From assembly GCA_046348365.1 (NCBI GenBank), contig JAXMEL010000004.1, positions 1-64,000 on the forward strand: a stretch of DNA of 64,000 nt. The letters are read 5' to 3'. The position numbers were made by a program, and so were the translations under genes. The notes below the pieces were generated by a model, which searched no databases, was not told the DNA's origin, and worked only from the letters and a program-made list of their open reading frames with translations. Source of the stretch: JAEUPI01 sp046348365 (GTDB lineage: Bacteria; Pseudomonadota; Gammaproteobacteria; Burkholderiales; Burkholderiaceae_C). Positions 7,776 through 16,640 of the stretch are shown here, piece after piece. The first letter of the stretch is position 1, and each line of letters starts with the position of its first letter.

Positions 7776-8518
7776 GCCCGCCCGCCCGAGATGTCGAACA
7801 CCGCGCCGGTGGAGAACGCGCAGTCCTCGCTGGCGAGCCAGCTCACCATCGCCGCCAGCTCCTCGACCAGCAGGAAGCGGCCCATCGGGATCTTCGACAG
7901 CATGAAGTCGATGTGCTGCTGCGTGATGTCGGCGAAGATCGCCGTCTTGGCCGCGGCCGGCGTCACGCAGTTGACGAGCACGCCGCTCTTGGCGAGCTCC
8001 TTGCCGAGCGACTTGGTGAGCGCCACCACGCCGGCCTTGCTGGCGCTGTAGTGCGAGGCGTTGGGGTTGCCTTCCTTGCCGGCGATCGAGGCGATGTTGA
8101 CGATGCGGCCGTAGCGGCGCGCCAGCATGTGCGGCACGATGGCCCGGCTCACCAGGTACGGCGCCACCAGGTTCACCTCGATCACGCGGCGCCACACCAC
8201 CGGATCCAGCTCCCAGGTGGTGCCGTTGCCGCCGGCGATGCCGGCGTTGTTGACGAGGATGTCGATCTGGCCGTGCCGGTCGAGCGTGGCGCGCGTGGCG
8301 GCCTCGACGGCCTTCTCGTCGGTCAGCTCCACCACGTGGGTGCTGACCGTGCCCTTGCCGGAGAGTTCGGCCCGCGCCTGCTCGAGCAGCGCGCTGTCGA
8401 TGTCCCACAGTGCCACCGCGGCGCCGGACTCGAGCATGCGCTGCGCCGTGGCATAGCCGAAACCTTGCGCGCCGCCGGTGATCACGGCCACGCGCTCGTG
8501 CAGATCGATCCGGTTCAT
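7766..8518 (-). CDS. SDR-family oxidoreductase (3-oxoacyl reductase-like)
   Basis: A 250-residue classical short-chain dehydrogenase with a Rossmann fold. The cofactor motif TGGAQGFG lies near residues 14-21, NNAG near 90, a catalytic Ser in NIASIAGKEG near 143, and Tyr-x-x-x-Lys as HYSASKAG near 155-162. The Asp in the sequence ALWDID after strand two favours NAD(H) over NADP(H). The substrate cannot be deduced; FabG-like or sugar/alcohol dehydrogenases are both possible. Its start overlaps the stop of the AhpD-like gene by 4 bases, so they are in one operon. The closing GRATY matches the usual SDR C terminus, so the gene is intact despite the odd relic frame behind it. Confidence 0.87.
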   Translation of the reverse strand: MNRIDLHERVAVITGGAQGFGYATAQRMLESGAAVALWDIDSALLEQARAELSGKGTVSTHVVELTDEKAVEAATRATLDRHGQIDILVNNAGIAGGNGTTWELDPVVWRRVIEVNLVAPYLVSRAIVPHMLARRYGRIVNIASIAGKEGNPNASHYSASKAGVVALTKSLGKELAKSGVLVNCVTPAAAKTAIFADITQQHIDFMLSKIPMGRFLLVEELAAMVSWLASEDCAFSTGAVFDISGGRATY

Positions 8519-9114
8519 GTCGACTTTCCTTTCTCGCGGGGCACGCGGCCCATCAGGTAGAACTCGTCGTTCGGACGCAGGCTGATCACGTTGGCCAGCC
8601 GGTTCGAGAGGCCGAAGAACGCGGCGATGGCGGCGATGTCCCAGATGTCCTCGTCGTCGAAGCCGTGCGCGCGCAGCGCCTCGAAGTCGGGCTCGCCGAT
8701 CTCGTGCGACGCGCGCGTGACCTTCAGCGCGAAGTCGAGCATCGCCCGCTGGCGCGGCGTGATGTCGGCCTTGCGGTGATTCACGGCCACCTGGTCGGCG
8801 ACCAGCGGCTTCTTCTCGTAGACGCGCAGGATCGCGCCGTGCGCCACCACGCAGTACAGGCAGTTGTTGACGCCCGAGGTGGCCACGATGACCATCTCGC
8901 GCTCGCCCTTGCTCAAGCCCGAGTCTTCCTTCAGCAGCAGCGCGTCGTGATAGGCGAGGAAGGCGCGGAATTCCGCCGGCCGGTGCGCCAGCGCGAGGAA
9001 CACGTTGGGCACGAAGCCGGCCTTGGCCTGCACCTGCTCGATGCGCTCGCGGATGTCGGCGGGCAGGTCCTTCAGCTCGGGAACCGGGTATCTGCTGATG
9101 GCTGGTGTGGACAT
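8515..9114 (-). CDS. AhpD-like peroxidase-related protein (carboxymuconolactone decarboxylase fold)
   Basis: About 199 residues belonging to the CMD/AhpD superfamily, 'peroxidase-related' group. The redox CxxC is visible as NNCLYCVVAHG, with the His of the motif following, and preceding LSKGEREMVIVATSGV. Family members act as thiol-dependent hydroperoxide reductases; activity here is inferred. The ATG at 9114 has AGGAGAG 7-8 bases upstream, so it is preferred over an ORF start at 9201 that would run into msbA. It is the first gene of a short run with the SDR and DUF169 genes and starts 19 bases after the msbA stop, so it may share msbA transcription. Confidence 0.85.
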   Translation of the reverse strand: MSTPAISRYPVPELKDLPADIRERIEQVQAKAGFVPNVFLALAHRPAEFRAFLAYHDALLLKEDSGLSKGEREMVIVATSGVNNCLYCVVAHGAILRVYEKKPLVADQVAVNHRKADITPRQRAMLDFALKVTRASHEIGEPDFEALRAHGFDDEDIWDIAAIAAFFGLSNRLANVISLRPNDEFYLMGRVPREKGKST

Positions 9115-9133
9115 GGGCTCTCCTGTGCGGCGC

Positions 9134-10861
<1,728 letters not shown>

Positions 10862-11007
10862 GCCGATGTGTTGTTCGAGGCCGGTGCGCGGACCCGGGTG
10901 TCACGACAGTTCACGATTATCGGGGTGCGGGGTGCCTACAATGCCGCGGCTGCGTCCGGCACCGCCCAGGGAACCCGGCGCGGCGAAGCGAATCCACCAC
11001 AGTCTTC

Positions 11008-12306
11008 ATGGCGAACCCACCCTCGACCCGGTTGAACCCTCCTCGTCGTCGTCTGCTGGCCGCATCGCTGGCCATGGCTGCCTGGCCCCTGGCGGGCCGG
11101 GCGCAGTTCCGGGTCGAGATCTCCGGCGTGGGCGCCACGCAGCTGCCGATCGGCATTCCGCGCTTCCGCGAGGAAGACAAATCGGGCCAGTCGATCTCGG
11201 GCATCGTGCGCGCCGACCTCGAGCGCTCGGGCACCTTCCGCATCGTCGATTCCACCGGCGACCTCGACGAGACCGCGCGCCCCGACTACGCGCAGTGGCG
11301 CCGCCGCGGCGCCGACGCGCTGGCCGCAGGCTCGGCCGCGCGGCTGGCCGACGGCCGCTTCGACGTGCGCTACAAGCTGTGGGACGTGGTCAAAGGCAGC
11401 GACCTGGGCGGCCAGGCGCTGGCCGTGGTGTCGGCCGACCTGCGCCTCGCAGCGCACCGCATCGCCGATGCGATCTACGAGAAGCTCACCGGCGACAAGG
11501 GCGTGTTCTCCACGCGCATCGCCTACGTCACCAAGGTGGCCAACCGCTACACGCTGCGCATCACCGATGCCGACGGCGAGGGCGGGCAGGTGGCGCTCAA
11601 CAGCACGCAGCCGATCATCTCGCCGGCGTGGTCGCCCGACGGCAAGTCGCTCGCCTACGTGTCGTTCGAAAGCGGCAAGGCGGTGGTCTACATGCAGGAG
11701 GTGGCCACCGGCAGCCGCAAGGCGATCGCCAACTTCCAGGGCAGCAACAGCGCGCCGGCCTTCGCGCCCGACGGCAACACGCTGGCGGTCACGCTCTCGC
11801 GCGACGGCGGCTCGCAGATCTACCTGATGGACCGCGAGGGCGGCGGCGTGCGCCGCATCACCAACTCGAGCGCGATCGACACCGAGCCGGCGTTCACGCC
11901 CGACGGCAAGTCGATCTACTTCGTCAGCGACCGCGGCGGCAGCCCGCAGATCTACCGCGTGGCCGCCGGCGGCGGCTCGGCCGACCGCGTGAGCTTCAAC
12001 GGCAACTACAACATCAGCCCGGCGGTGAGCCCCGACGGGCGCACGCTGGCCTACGTGAACCGCAACGGCAACGAGTTCAAGGTGATGACGATGGACATCG
12101 CCACCGGGGCCGCGCAGGCGGTGAGCGACACCGTCGACGACGAGAGCCCCAGCTTCGCGCCGAACGGCAAGCTCATCATCTACGCCACGCGCGCGCAGGG
12201 GCGCGACGTGCTGATGACCACCACGCTGGATGGCCGGATCCGCACCCGACTGCTCTCGTCGGGCGTCGACGTGCGCGAGCCGGTCTGGGGTCCCTTCGGT
12301 CGGTGA
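11008..12306 (+). CDS. tolB: Tol-Pal system beta-propeller protein TolB
   Basis: A 432-residue periplasmic protein of the Tol-Pal envelope-constriction system. The signal peptide contains consecutive arginines (RRRLLAASLAMAAWPLAGRAQ), hinting at Tat export. The N-terminal TolB domain (FRVEISGVGATQLPIGIPRF) is followed by a six-bladed propeller with repeated SPDG/APDG/TPDGKS motifs, through which TolB binds Pal. The ATG at 11008 gives the proper leader. pal follows after 32 bases and cpoB after that, the usual tol operon order; tolQRA are not in this window, which is a common split. Function is assigned with high confidence by family. Confidence 0.95.
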   Translation: MANPPSTRLNPPRRRLLAASLAMAAWPLAGRAQFRVEISGVGATQLPIGIPRFREEDKSGQSISGIVRADLERSGTFRIVDSTGDLDETARPDYAQWRRRGADALAAGSAARLADGRFDVRYKLWDVVKGSDLGGQALAVVSADLRLAAHRIADAIYEKLTGDKGVFSTRIAYVTKVANRYTLRITDADGEGGQVALNSTQPIISPAWSPDGKSLAYVSFESGKAVVYMQEVATGSRKAIANFQGSNSAPAFAPDGNTLAVTLSRDGGSQIYLMDREGGGVRRITNSSAIDTEPAFTPDGKSIYFVSDRGGSPQIYRVAAGGGSADRVSFNGNYNISPAVSPDGRTLAYVNRNGNEFKVMTMDIATGAAQAVSDTVDDESPSFAPNGKLIIYATRAQGRDVLMTTTLDGRIRTRLLSSGVDVREPVWGPFGR

Positions 12307-12338
12307 AGACCTGAATCGATGACAAAAGGAGTGAGCAC

Positions 12339-12887
12339 ATGAACGGACGTCGAATCACCCTGGCGGCCGCGATCGTCGCGGCGGCGCTGGCCGGCTGCAG
12401 CTCGCCGGTCAAGCTCAACGAGGGCGCACCGGTGGCCGACGCGAAGCCCAACGTCGTGGGTGGCGCCGGCGGTGCCGGCGGCGCGCAGGGCGCGGGCGCG
12501 GCGCAGTCCAGCGTGGCCACGGTCGACCTGTCGAAGAACGCCGCGGCGGCCGCGAGCAACCTCGGCCGCGTGGTGTACTTCGACTTCGACAGCTACGTGG
12601 TGCGCGACGAATTCCGCTCGCTGATCGAGGGCCACGCCAAGGCACTGGCGGCGGCCAAGACCAAGAAGATGGTCATCGAGGGCCACACCGACGAGCGCGG
12701 CGGCCGCGAATACAACCTCGCGCTCGGCCAGCGCCGTGCCGAGGCGGTGGCGCGCTCGCTGGCGCTGCTGGGCGTCGGGTCGGGGCAGGTCGAGGCGGTG
12801 AGCTTCGGCGAGGAGCGCCCGGCGGTCGAAGGCCACGACGAGGCGGCCTGGGCCAAGAACCGCCGCGCCGAACTCAAGGACAAGTGA
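12339..12887 (+). CDS. pal: Peptidoglycan-associated lipoprotein Pal
   Basis: A 182-residue outer-membrane lipoprotein. The lipobox LAGC gives an acylated Cys near residue 21, followed by a flexible Gly/Ala linker and an OmpA-like domain with VYFDFDSYVVRDEF and the peptidoglycan-binding IEGHTDERGGREYNLALGQRRA. Pal anchors the outer membrane to the cell wall and works with TolB. A good ribosome binding site (AAAGGAG) precedes the ATG. The TGA stop shares a base with the ATG of cpoB, so the two are translated in a coupled way. Confidence 0.96.
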   Translation: MNGRRITLAAAIVAAALAGCSSPVKLNEGAPVADAKPNVVGGAGGAGGAQGAGAAQSSVATVDLSKNAAAAASNLGRVVYFDFDSYVVRDEFRSLIEGHAKALAAAKTKKMVIEGHTDERGGREYNLALGQRRAEAVARSLALLGVGSGQVEAVSFGEERPAVEGHDEAAWAKNRRAELKDK

Positions 12888-13684
12888 TGGTCCTGCCCCG
12901 CACCGGCCTGCGGCGTTTGGCCGTGTTCGCCGCCGCGTTGTGGCTGGCCGTCAGCGCGCAGGCCGGCCTGTTCGACGACGAGGAGGCGCGCAAGGCGATC
13001 CTCGACCTGCGCTCGCGCATTGCCGCGGCCGAGGAGCAGTCGAAGGCGCGCGATGCCGAGCTGACCAAGACCAACGCCGCGTTGCTCGAGCAGGTGAACG
13101 TGCTCAAGCGCAGCCTGCTCGACCTCAACGCGCAGCTCGAGACGCTGCGCGCCGACGTCGCCAAGCTGCGCGGCAACGACGAGCAGCTCGCGCGCGACCT
13201 GGCCGAGGTGCAGCGCAAGCAGAAGGACATCACGCAGGGCGTCGACGACCGCATCCGCAAGCTCGAGCCGGTGAAGGTCTCGGTCGACGGCCGCGACTTC
13301 ATGGCCGACCCCGAAGAGAAGCGCCTGTTCGACGACGCGCTCGCCGTGCTGCGCGCGGGCGACTTCGACAAGGCGTCGCTGCTGTTCGGCAACTTCGTGC
13401 GCCGCTATCCGGGCAGCGGCTACATCGACAGCGCGCGCTTCTGGTACGGCAATGCGCTGTATGGCCGCCGTGAATACAAGGAGGCGATCGCCAGCTTCCG
13501 CGCGCTGGTGAGCGCGTCGCCCGATCACCCGCGTGCGCCCGAGGCGCTGCTCGGCGTGGCCAACTGCCAGCTCGAGGCCAAGGACACCAAGGGCGCGCGC
13601 GCCACCATCGGCGAGCTGGTCAAGGCCTATCCGAAGTCCGAAGCTGCAGCGGCCGGCCGCGAGCGGCTGGCGGCGCTAAAGTAG
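12887..13684 (+). CDS. cpoB: Cell division coordinator CpoB (YbgF)
   Basis: About 265 residues, periplasmic. A signal peptide (LRRLAVFAAALWLAVSAQA) precedes an N-terminal trimeric coiled coil (about 25-125, heptad-rich ILDLRSRIAAAEEQSK onward) and C-terminal TPR repeats (from EEKRLFDDALAVLRAGDFDKA, then FYGNALYGRREYKEAIASF). CpoB couples peptidoglycan synthesis with outer-membrane constriction through Tol and PBP1B. The ATG at 12887 overlaps the pal stop by one base; a GTG three bases earlier is possible. A strong hairpin follows the gene and ends the tol operon. Confidence 0.93.
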   Translation: MVLPRTGLRRLAVFAAALWLAVSAQAGLFDDEEARKAILDLRSRIAAAEEQSKARDAELTKTNAALLEQVNVLKRSLLDLNAQLETLRADVAKLRGNDEQLARDLAEVQRKQKDITQGVDDRIRKLEPVKVSVDGRDFMADPEEKRLFDDALAVLRAGDFDKASLLFGNFVRRYPGSGYIDSARFWYGNALYGRREYKEAIASFRALVSASPDHPRAPEALLGVANCQLEAKDTKGARATIGELVKAYPKSEAAAAGRERLAALK

Positions 13685-13716
13685 CGGCCCGGCCGGCGGC
13701 CCACGCTTGCCTGTCG

Positions 13717-13745
13717 ACGGGCGCCCTTCGCGGGCGCCCGTTGTC
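13717..13745 (+). terminator. Rho-independent terminator after the tolB-pal-cpoB operon
   Basis: A perfect 10-base-pair stem (ACGGGCGCCC with GGGCGCCCGT) around a TTCGC loop, followed by a weak T-rich run (TGTCTTGT). It lies 33 bases after the cpoB stop. Confidence 0.75.
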
Positions 13746-13812
13746 TTGTGGCCGGCACGGCCGGTGGCAGCGATCGCGATCGACCCGCGATCGACAACAG
13801 CAAGGAGACAGC

Positions 13813-14937
13813 ATGCGTCGAGCCCAGACTCTGCAACGCGTCCGACCGCCTCGTGTTCGCGTCTTCGCAATCGCGGCCGCTGCGCTGGCCGCGGCTGCGG
13901 CGGTGCGGGCCGTGGAGCCGCCGGGGCTGATCGCCGCCGCGCGCCTCACGCCGGCCCCGCCGTGGCCGCCCGGCGAAGAGCGCGGCATGGCCAATGCGCT
14001 GGGCCCGGTGACGCAGCAGCGCTGCGCCTGGCACCTGGCGCAGCCCAAGGCGCGCGCGTACGAGGCCTCGCATCCGCGAAGCAACACGATGCCCAAGTCG
14101 CCGTTCGCGAGCCCGGCGGGCACGCAGTACAAGCCCACGTCGGGCGTGCCGTTCTCGGCGCATGCGTTCAACACCGAGGTGATGGAGGCCAATGCCGAGC
14201 CGGGCCAGCAGGGCACGCAGATCGACGCGCTGGGGCACTTCGCGCACATCAAGGCGCCGTGGAATCCGAAGGATCCGTTCCCGGCCGACGAGGCCGTGTA
14301 CTACGGCGGGCGCACGCAGAAGGCGGTGAAGCCCGACCCGGCGTCGCCGCTGCTCGAGCTCGGCATCGAGAAGATCCCGCCGCTCGTCACCACCGCGGTG
14401 GTGCTCGACGCGCGCAGCTTCGTCGGCAAGGGCCAGCCGATGGCCGACGGCCAGCTCGTCACCGCCGCGCACATCGAGGGCATGCTGAAGGCGCAGGGGC
14501 TCGCGCGGCGCGGCATCCTGCCCGGCGACATGGTGTGGATCTACACCGGCTGGAGCGAGCGCTGGAAGGATCCGTACGACGACAACGGCTACTACGCCAT
14601 GGCGCCGGGCCTGTCGGTCGACGCCGCGCGCCTGCTCGGCGCGAAGCGCATCGTGGCGATCGGGCTCGACACGCCGTTCATCGACGCGGTGCCCGCCGGC
14701 ATGCTGCAGGGCAAGGCACCGCCCGCGGCGGGAACGCCCGAGGGCCTGCCGTTCGCGATCCACCACCACATGCTCACCGAGTTCGGCATTCACCACCTCG
14801 AGAACCTGAAGCTCGCCGAGCTGGTGAAGGACAAGGTGTGGACCGCCTGCGCCATGGTGCTGCCCACGCTCGACCGCGGCTCGGCCGGCGTTGCGGTGCG
14901 CCCCGTGGCCTTCGGCGTGCCCGGGCAGCAGCGCTGA
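13813..14937 (+). CDS. Secreted cyclase-family protein (kynurenine formamidase-like)
   Basis: A 374-residue member of the cyclase (PF04199-type) metal-dependent hydrolase family, with a signal peptide (VFAIAAAALAAAAAVRAVEP), so probably periplasmic. The metal-site motif of the family, HxGTHxDxxxH, appears here as GQQGTQIDALGHF, in which the first His positions are changed to Gln; this may alter metal binding or activity. The later motif LPGDMVWIYTGW and the substrate-side DTPFIDAV are retained. AAGGAG lies just before the ATG. The closest physiological substrate is unknown; amide or ester hydrolysis in periplasm is a family-based inference. It is followed by a YeeE/YedE transporter gene in the same direction. 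Confidence 0.8.
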   Translation: MRRAQTLQRVRPPRVRVFAIAAAALAAAAAVRAVEPPGLIAAARLTPAPPWPPGEERGMANALGPVTQQRCAWHLAQPKARAYEASHPRSNTMPKSPFASPAGTQYKPTSGVPFSAHAFNTEVMEANAEPGQQGTQIDALGHFAHIKAPWNPKDPFPADEAVYYGGRTQKAVKPDPASPLLELGIEKIPPLVTTAVVLDARSFVGKGQPMADGQLVTAAHIEGMLKAQGLARRGILPGDMVWIYTGWSERWKDPYDDNGYYAMAPGLSVDAARLLGAKRIVAIGLDTPFIDAVPAGMLQGKAPPAAGTPEGLPFAIHHHMLTEFGIHHLENLKLAELVKDKVWTACAMVLPTLDRGSAGVAVRPVAFGVPGQQR

Positions 14938-14955
14938 GCTGCGCCACACCGGCCC

Positions 14956-16083
14956 GTGCCCACGGCGATGACCGACGCGCAGCTCCACGCGCTGACCTCG
15001 CAGGTGCTGTGGGCGGCGTTCGCGCTGGCCGTGGCCTTCGGCGCCGTGGCGCAGCGCAGCCACTTCTGCACCATGGGCGCATTGAGCGACGTGGTCAACA
15101 TGGGCGACTGGTCGCGCGTGCGCCAATGGGCGCTCGCCGCGGGCGTGGCGGTGCTGGGCTTCCAGGCGATGGCGGGGCTGGGCTGGGTCGACGCCGGCAA
15201 GTCGATCTACGCCGCGCCGCGGCTCGTGTGGCTCAGCCACGCGGTGGGCGGGCTGATGTTCGGCTTCGGCATGGTGCTGGCCTCGGGCTGCGGCAGCAAG
15301 ACGCTGGTGCGCCTGGGCGGCGGCAACCTCAAGTCGCTGGTGGTGGTGGTCGTGCTCGGCGTGTCGGCCTATGCCACGCTGCGCGGCATGGCCGCGGTGG
15401 CGCGCGTGGCCACGGTCGATCGCGTGGCGATCACGCTGCCCACGGGGCAGGACCTGCCGTCGCTGCTGGCGCTGGCCACGGGCGCCTCGCGAACCACCAT
15501 GGCCTGGGCCGCCGGCGCGGTGGTCGGCTTGCTGCTGGTGGGCTTCGCGCTGGCGCGGCCCGAAGGGCGCAGCGCCGAGGTGCTGCTCGGCGGTCTGGGC
15601 GTCGGCGCGGTGATCGCCGGCATCTGGTGGGTGTCGGGGCGGCTCGGCCACGTGATGGAGCATCCGCAGACGTTGGAAGAAGTCTTCGTCGCCACCAACT
15701 CGCAGCGCATGGAGTCGCTCAGCTTCGTGTCGCCGATCGCCTACACGCTCGACTGGCTGATGCTGTTCTCCGACACCAGCCGCGTGCTCACGCTCGGCAT
15801 CGTGAGCACGTTCGGCGTGGTGCTCGGCAGCGCCGCCACCGCGATCGCCACCGGCATGTTCCGCTGGGAGGGTTTCGCCGGCGCCGAAGACACCGCCAAC
15901 CACCTTGTGGGTGCGGTGCTGATGGGCGTGGGCGGCATCACCGCGCTCGGCTGCACCATCGGGCAAGGGTTGTCGGGGCTGTCGACGCTGTCGCTCGGCA
16001 GCTTCATCGCGGTGGCCGGCATCGTGGCCGGTGCGGTGCTGGCGCTGCGCTGGCAGGAGCATCGGCTGCAGGCGCAGGCCTGA
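14956..16083 (+). CDS. YeeE/YedE-family sulfur-compound transporter
   Basis: About 375 residues of the YeeE/YedE family of inner-membrane channels; characterised relatives (TsuA) import thiosulfate. Around nine or ten hydrophobic segments are visible. The family motifs with a conserved Cys in a Gly-rich loop are present as HFCTMGALSD, LASGCGSKTLVRLGGGN and ALGCTIGQGLSG. The frame starts at a GTG (14956); an ATG at 14968 is equally possible. No sulfurtransferase (YeeD/TusA-like) gene lies beside it here, which is unusual, so the substrate is not certain. It sits 18 bases after the cyclase-family stop, suggesting cotranscription. Confidence 0.85.
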   Translation: MPTAMTDAQLHALTSQVLWAAFALAVAFGAVAQRSHFCTMGALSDVVNMGDWSRVRQWALAAGVAVLGFQAMAGLGWVDAGKSIYAAPRLVWLSHAVGGLMFGFGMVLASGCGSKTLVRLGGGNLKSLVVVVVLGVSAYATLRGMAAVARVATVDRVAITLPTGQDLPSLLALATGASRTTMAWAAGAVVGLLLVGFALARPEGRSAEVLLGGLGVGAVIAGIWWVSGRLGHVMEHPQTLEEVFVATNSQRMESLSFVSPIAYTLDWLMLFSDTSRVLTLGIVSTFGVVLGSAATAIATGMFRWEGFAGAEDTANHLVGAVLMGVGGITALGCTIGQGLSGLSTLSLGSFIAVAGIVAGAVLALRWQEHRLQAQA

Positions 16084-16171
16084 GGTTCGAGCGGCCGCCG
16101 GGGCTCGGCCCGACCGCCGCCGTTTGCGGCGCGGCAACCCTGGATGCGAGCGCGCGGCCGAGAATGCTTGC

Positions 16172-16522
16172 GTGCATCGCCTTCGCGAATCCCGCTTGCT
16201 CGCCCGTTTCGTGCTGGCGTGGTTCGCGCTGTTCGTCGGCGCGTCGATCGCGTCGCCGCTCGTCAAGCCCACCGCCGTGCAGGTGGTGTGCTCGGTGGGC
16301 GTGAAGATGATCGTCGTCGACGACGACGGTTCGAGCCCGAAGGTCGCCTCCGGCCTCGACTGCCCGTTGTGCGCGACGGTCGCACCGGCCGCGCTCGGCT
16401 GGGCGCTGTCGTTCGCGCTGGCCGATGGCCGCTCGCATGCGCTGAAGCCCGCCGTTGCGGCTCACCTTGCATCGGTCACGCGCTCGCCGCTGCCGGCGCG
16501 CGGGCCGCCGCTCGTCTCCTGA
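16172..16522 (+). CDS. DUF2946-like small membrane or secreted protein
   Basis: About 116 residues starting at a GTG (16172). A hydrophobic N-terminal segment (LLARFVLAWFALFVGASIASPLV) acts as a signal or anchor. It is followed by VVCSVGVKMIVVDDDG and the conserved pattern GLDCPLCATVAPA. This CPLC pattern is the hallmark of DUF2946 proteins, which lie beside TonB-dependent copper receptors and copper homeostasis genes in many proteobacteria. The gene lies 118 bases before a TonB receptor with a matching Cys/His/Met motif, supporting a role in copper handling. The Cys residues could be metal ligands. Function has not been demonstrated for the family to my knowledge. Confidence 0.75.
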   Translation: MHRLRESRLLARFVLAWFALFVGASIASPLVKPTAVQVVCSVGVKMIVVDDDGSSPKVASGLDCPLCATVAPAALGWALSFALADGRSHALKPAVAAHLASVTRSPLPARGPPLVS

Positions 16523-16640
16523 GCGCCTGAGCCGCGGGGGCGTGCCGCCCCTGCCTTGTCGTTTCGCCGGCGCCGGCCGCCTGGCGAACTCCCCGCTTGC
16601 GCTCGAACGCCTGTTCGAGCCCAGAGACGATTGCGCACAC

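Noticed and set aside
13627..16272. An 881-codon minus-strand frame across the cyclase and YeeE genes
   Set aside because: Low-information, His/Arg-rich, opposite to two clear genes. Shadow frame.
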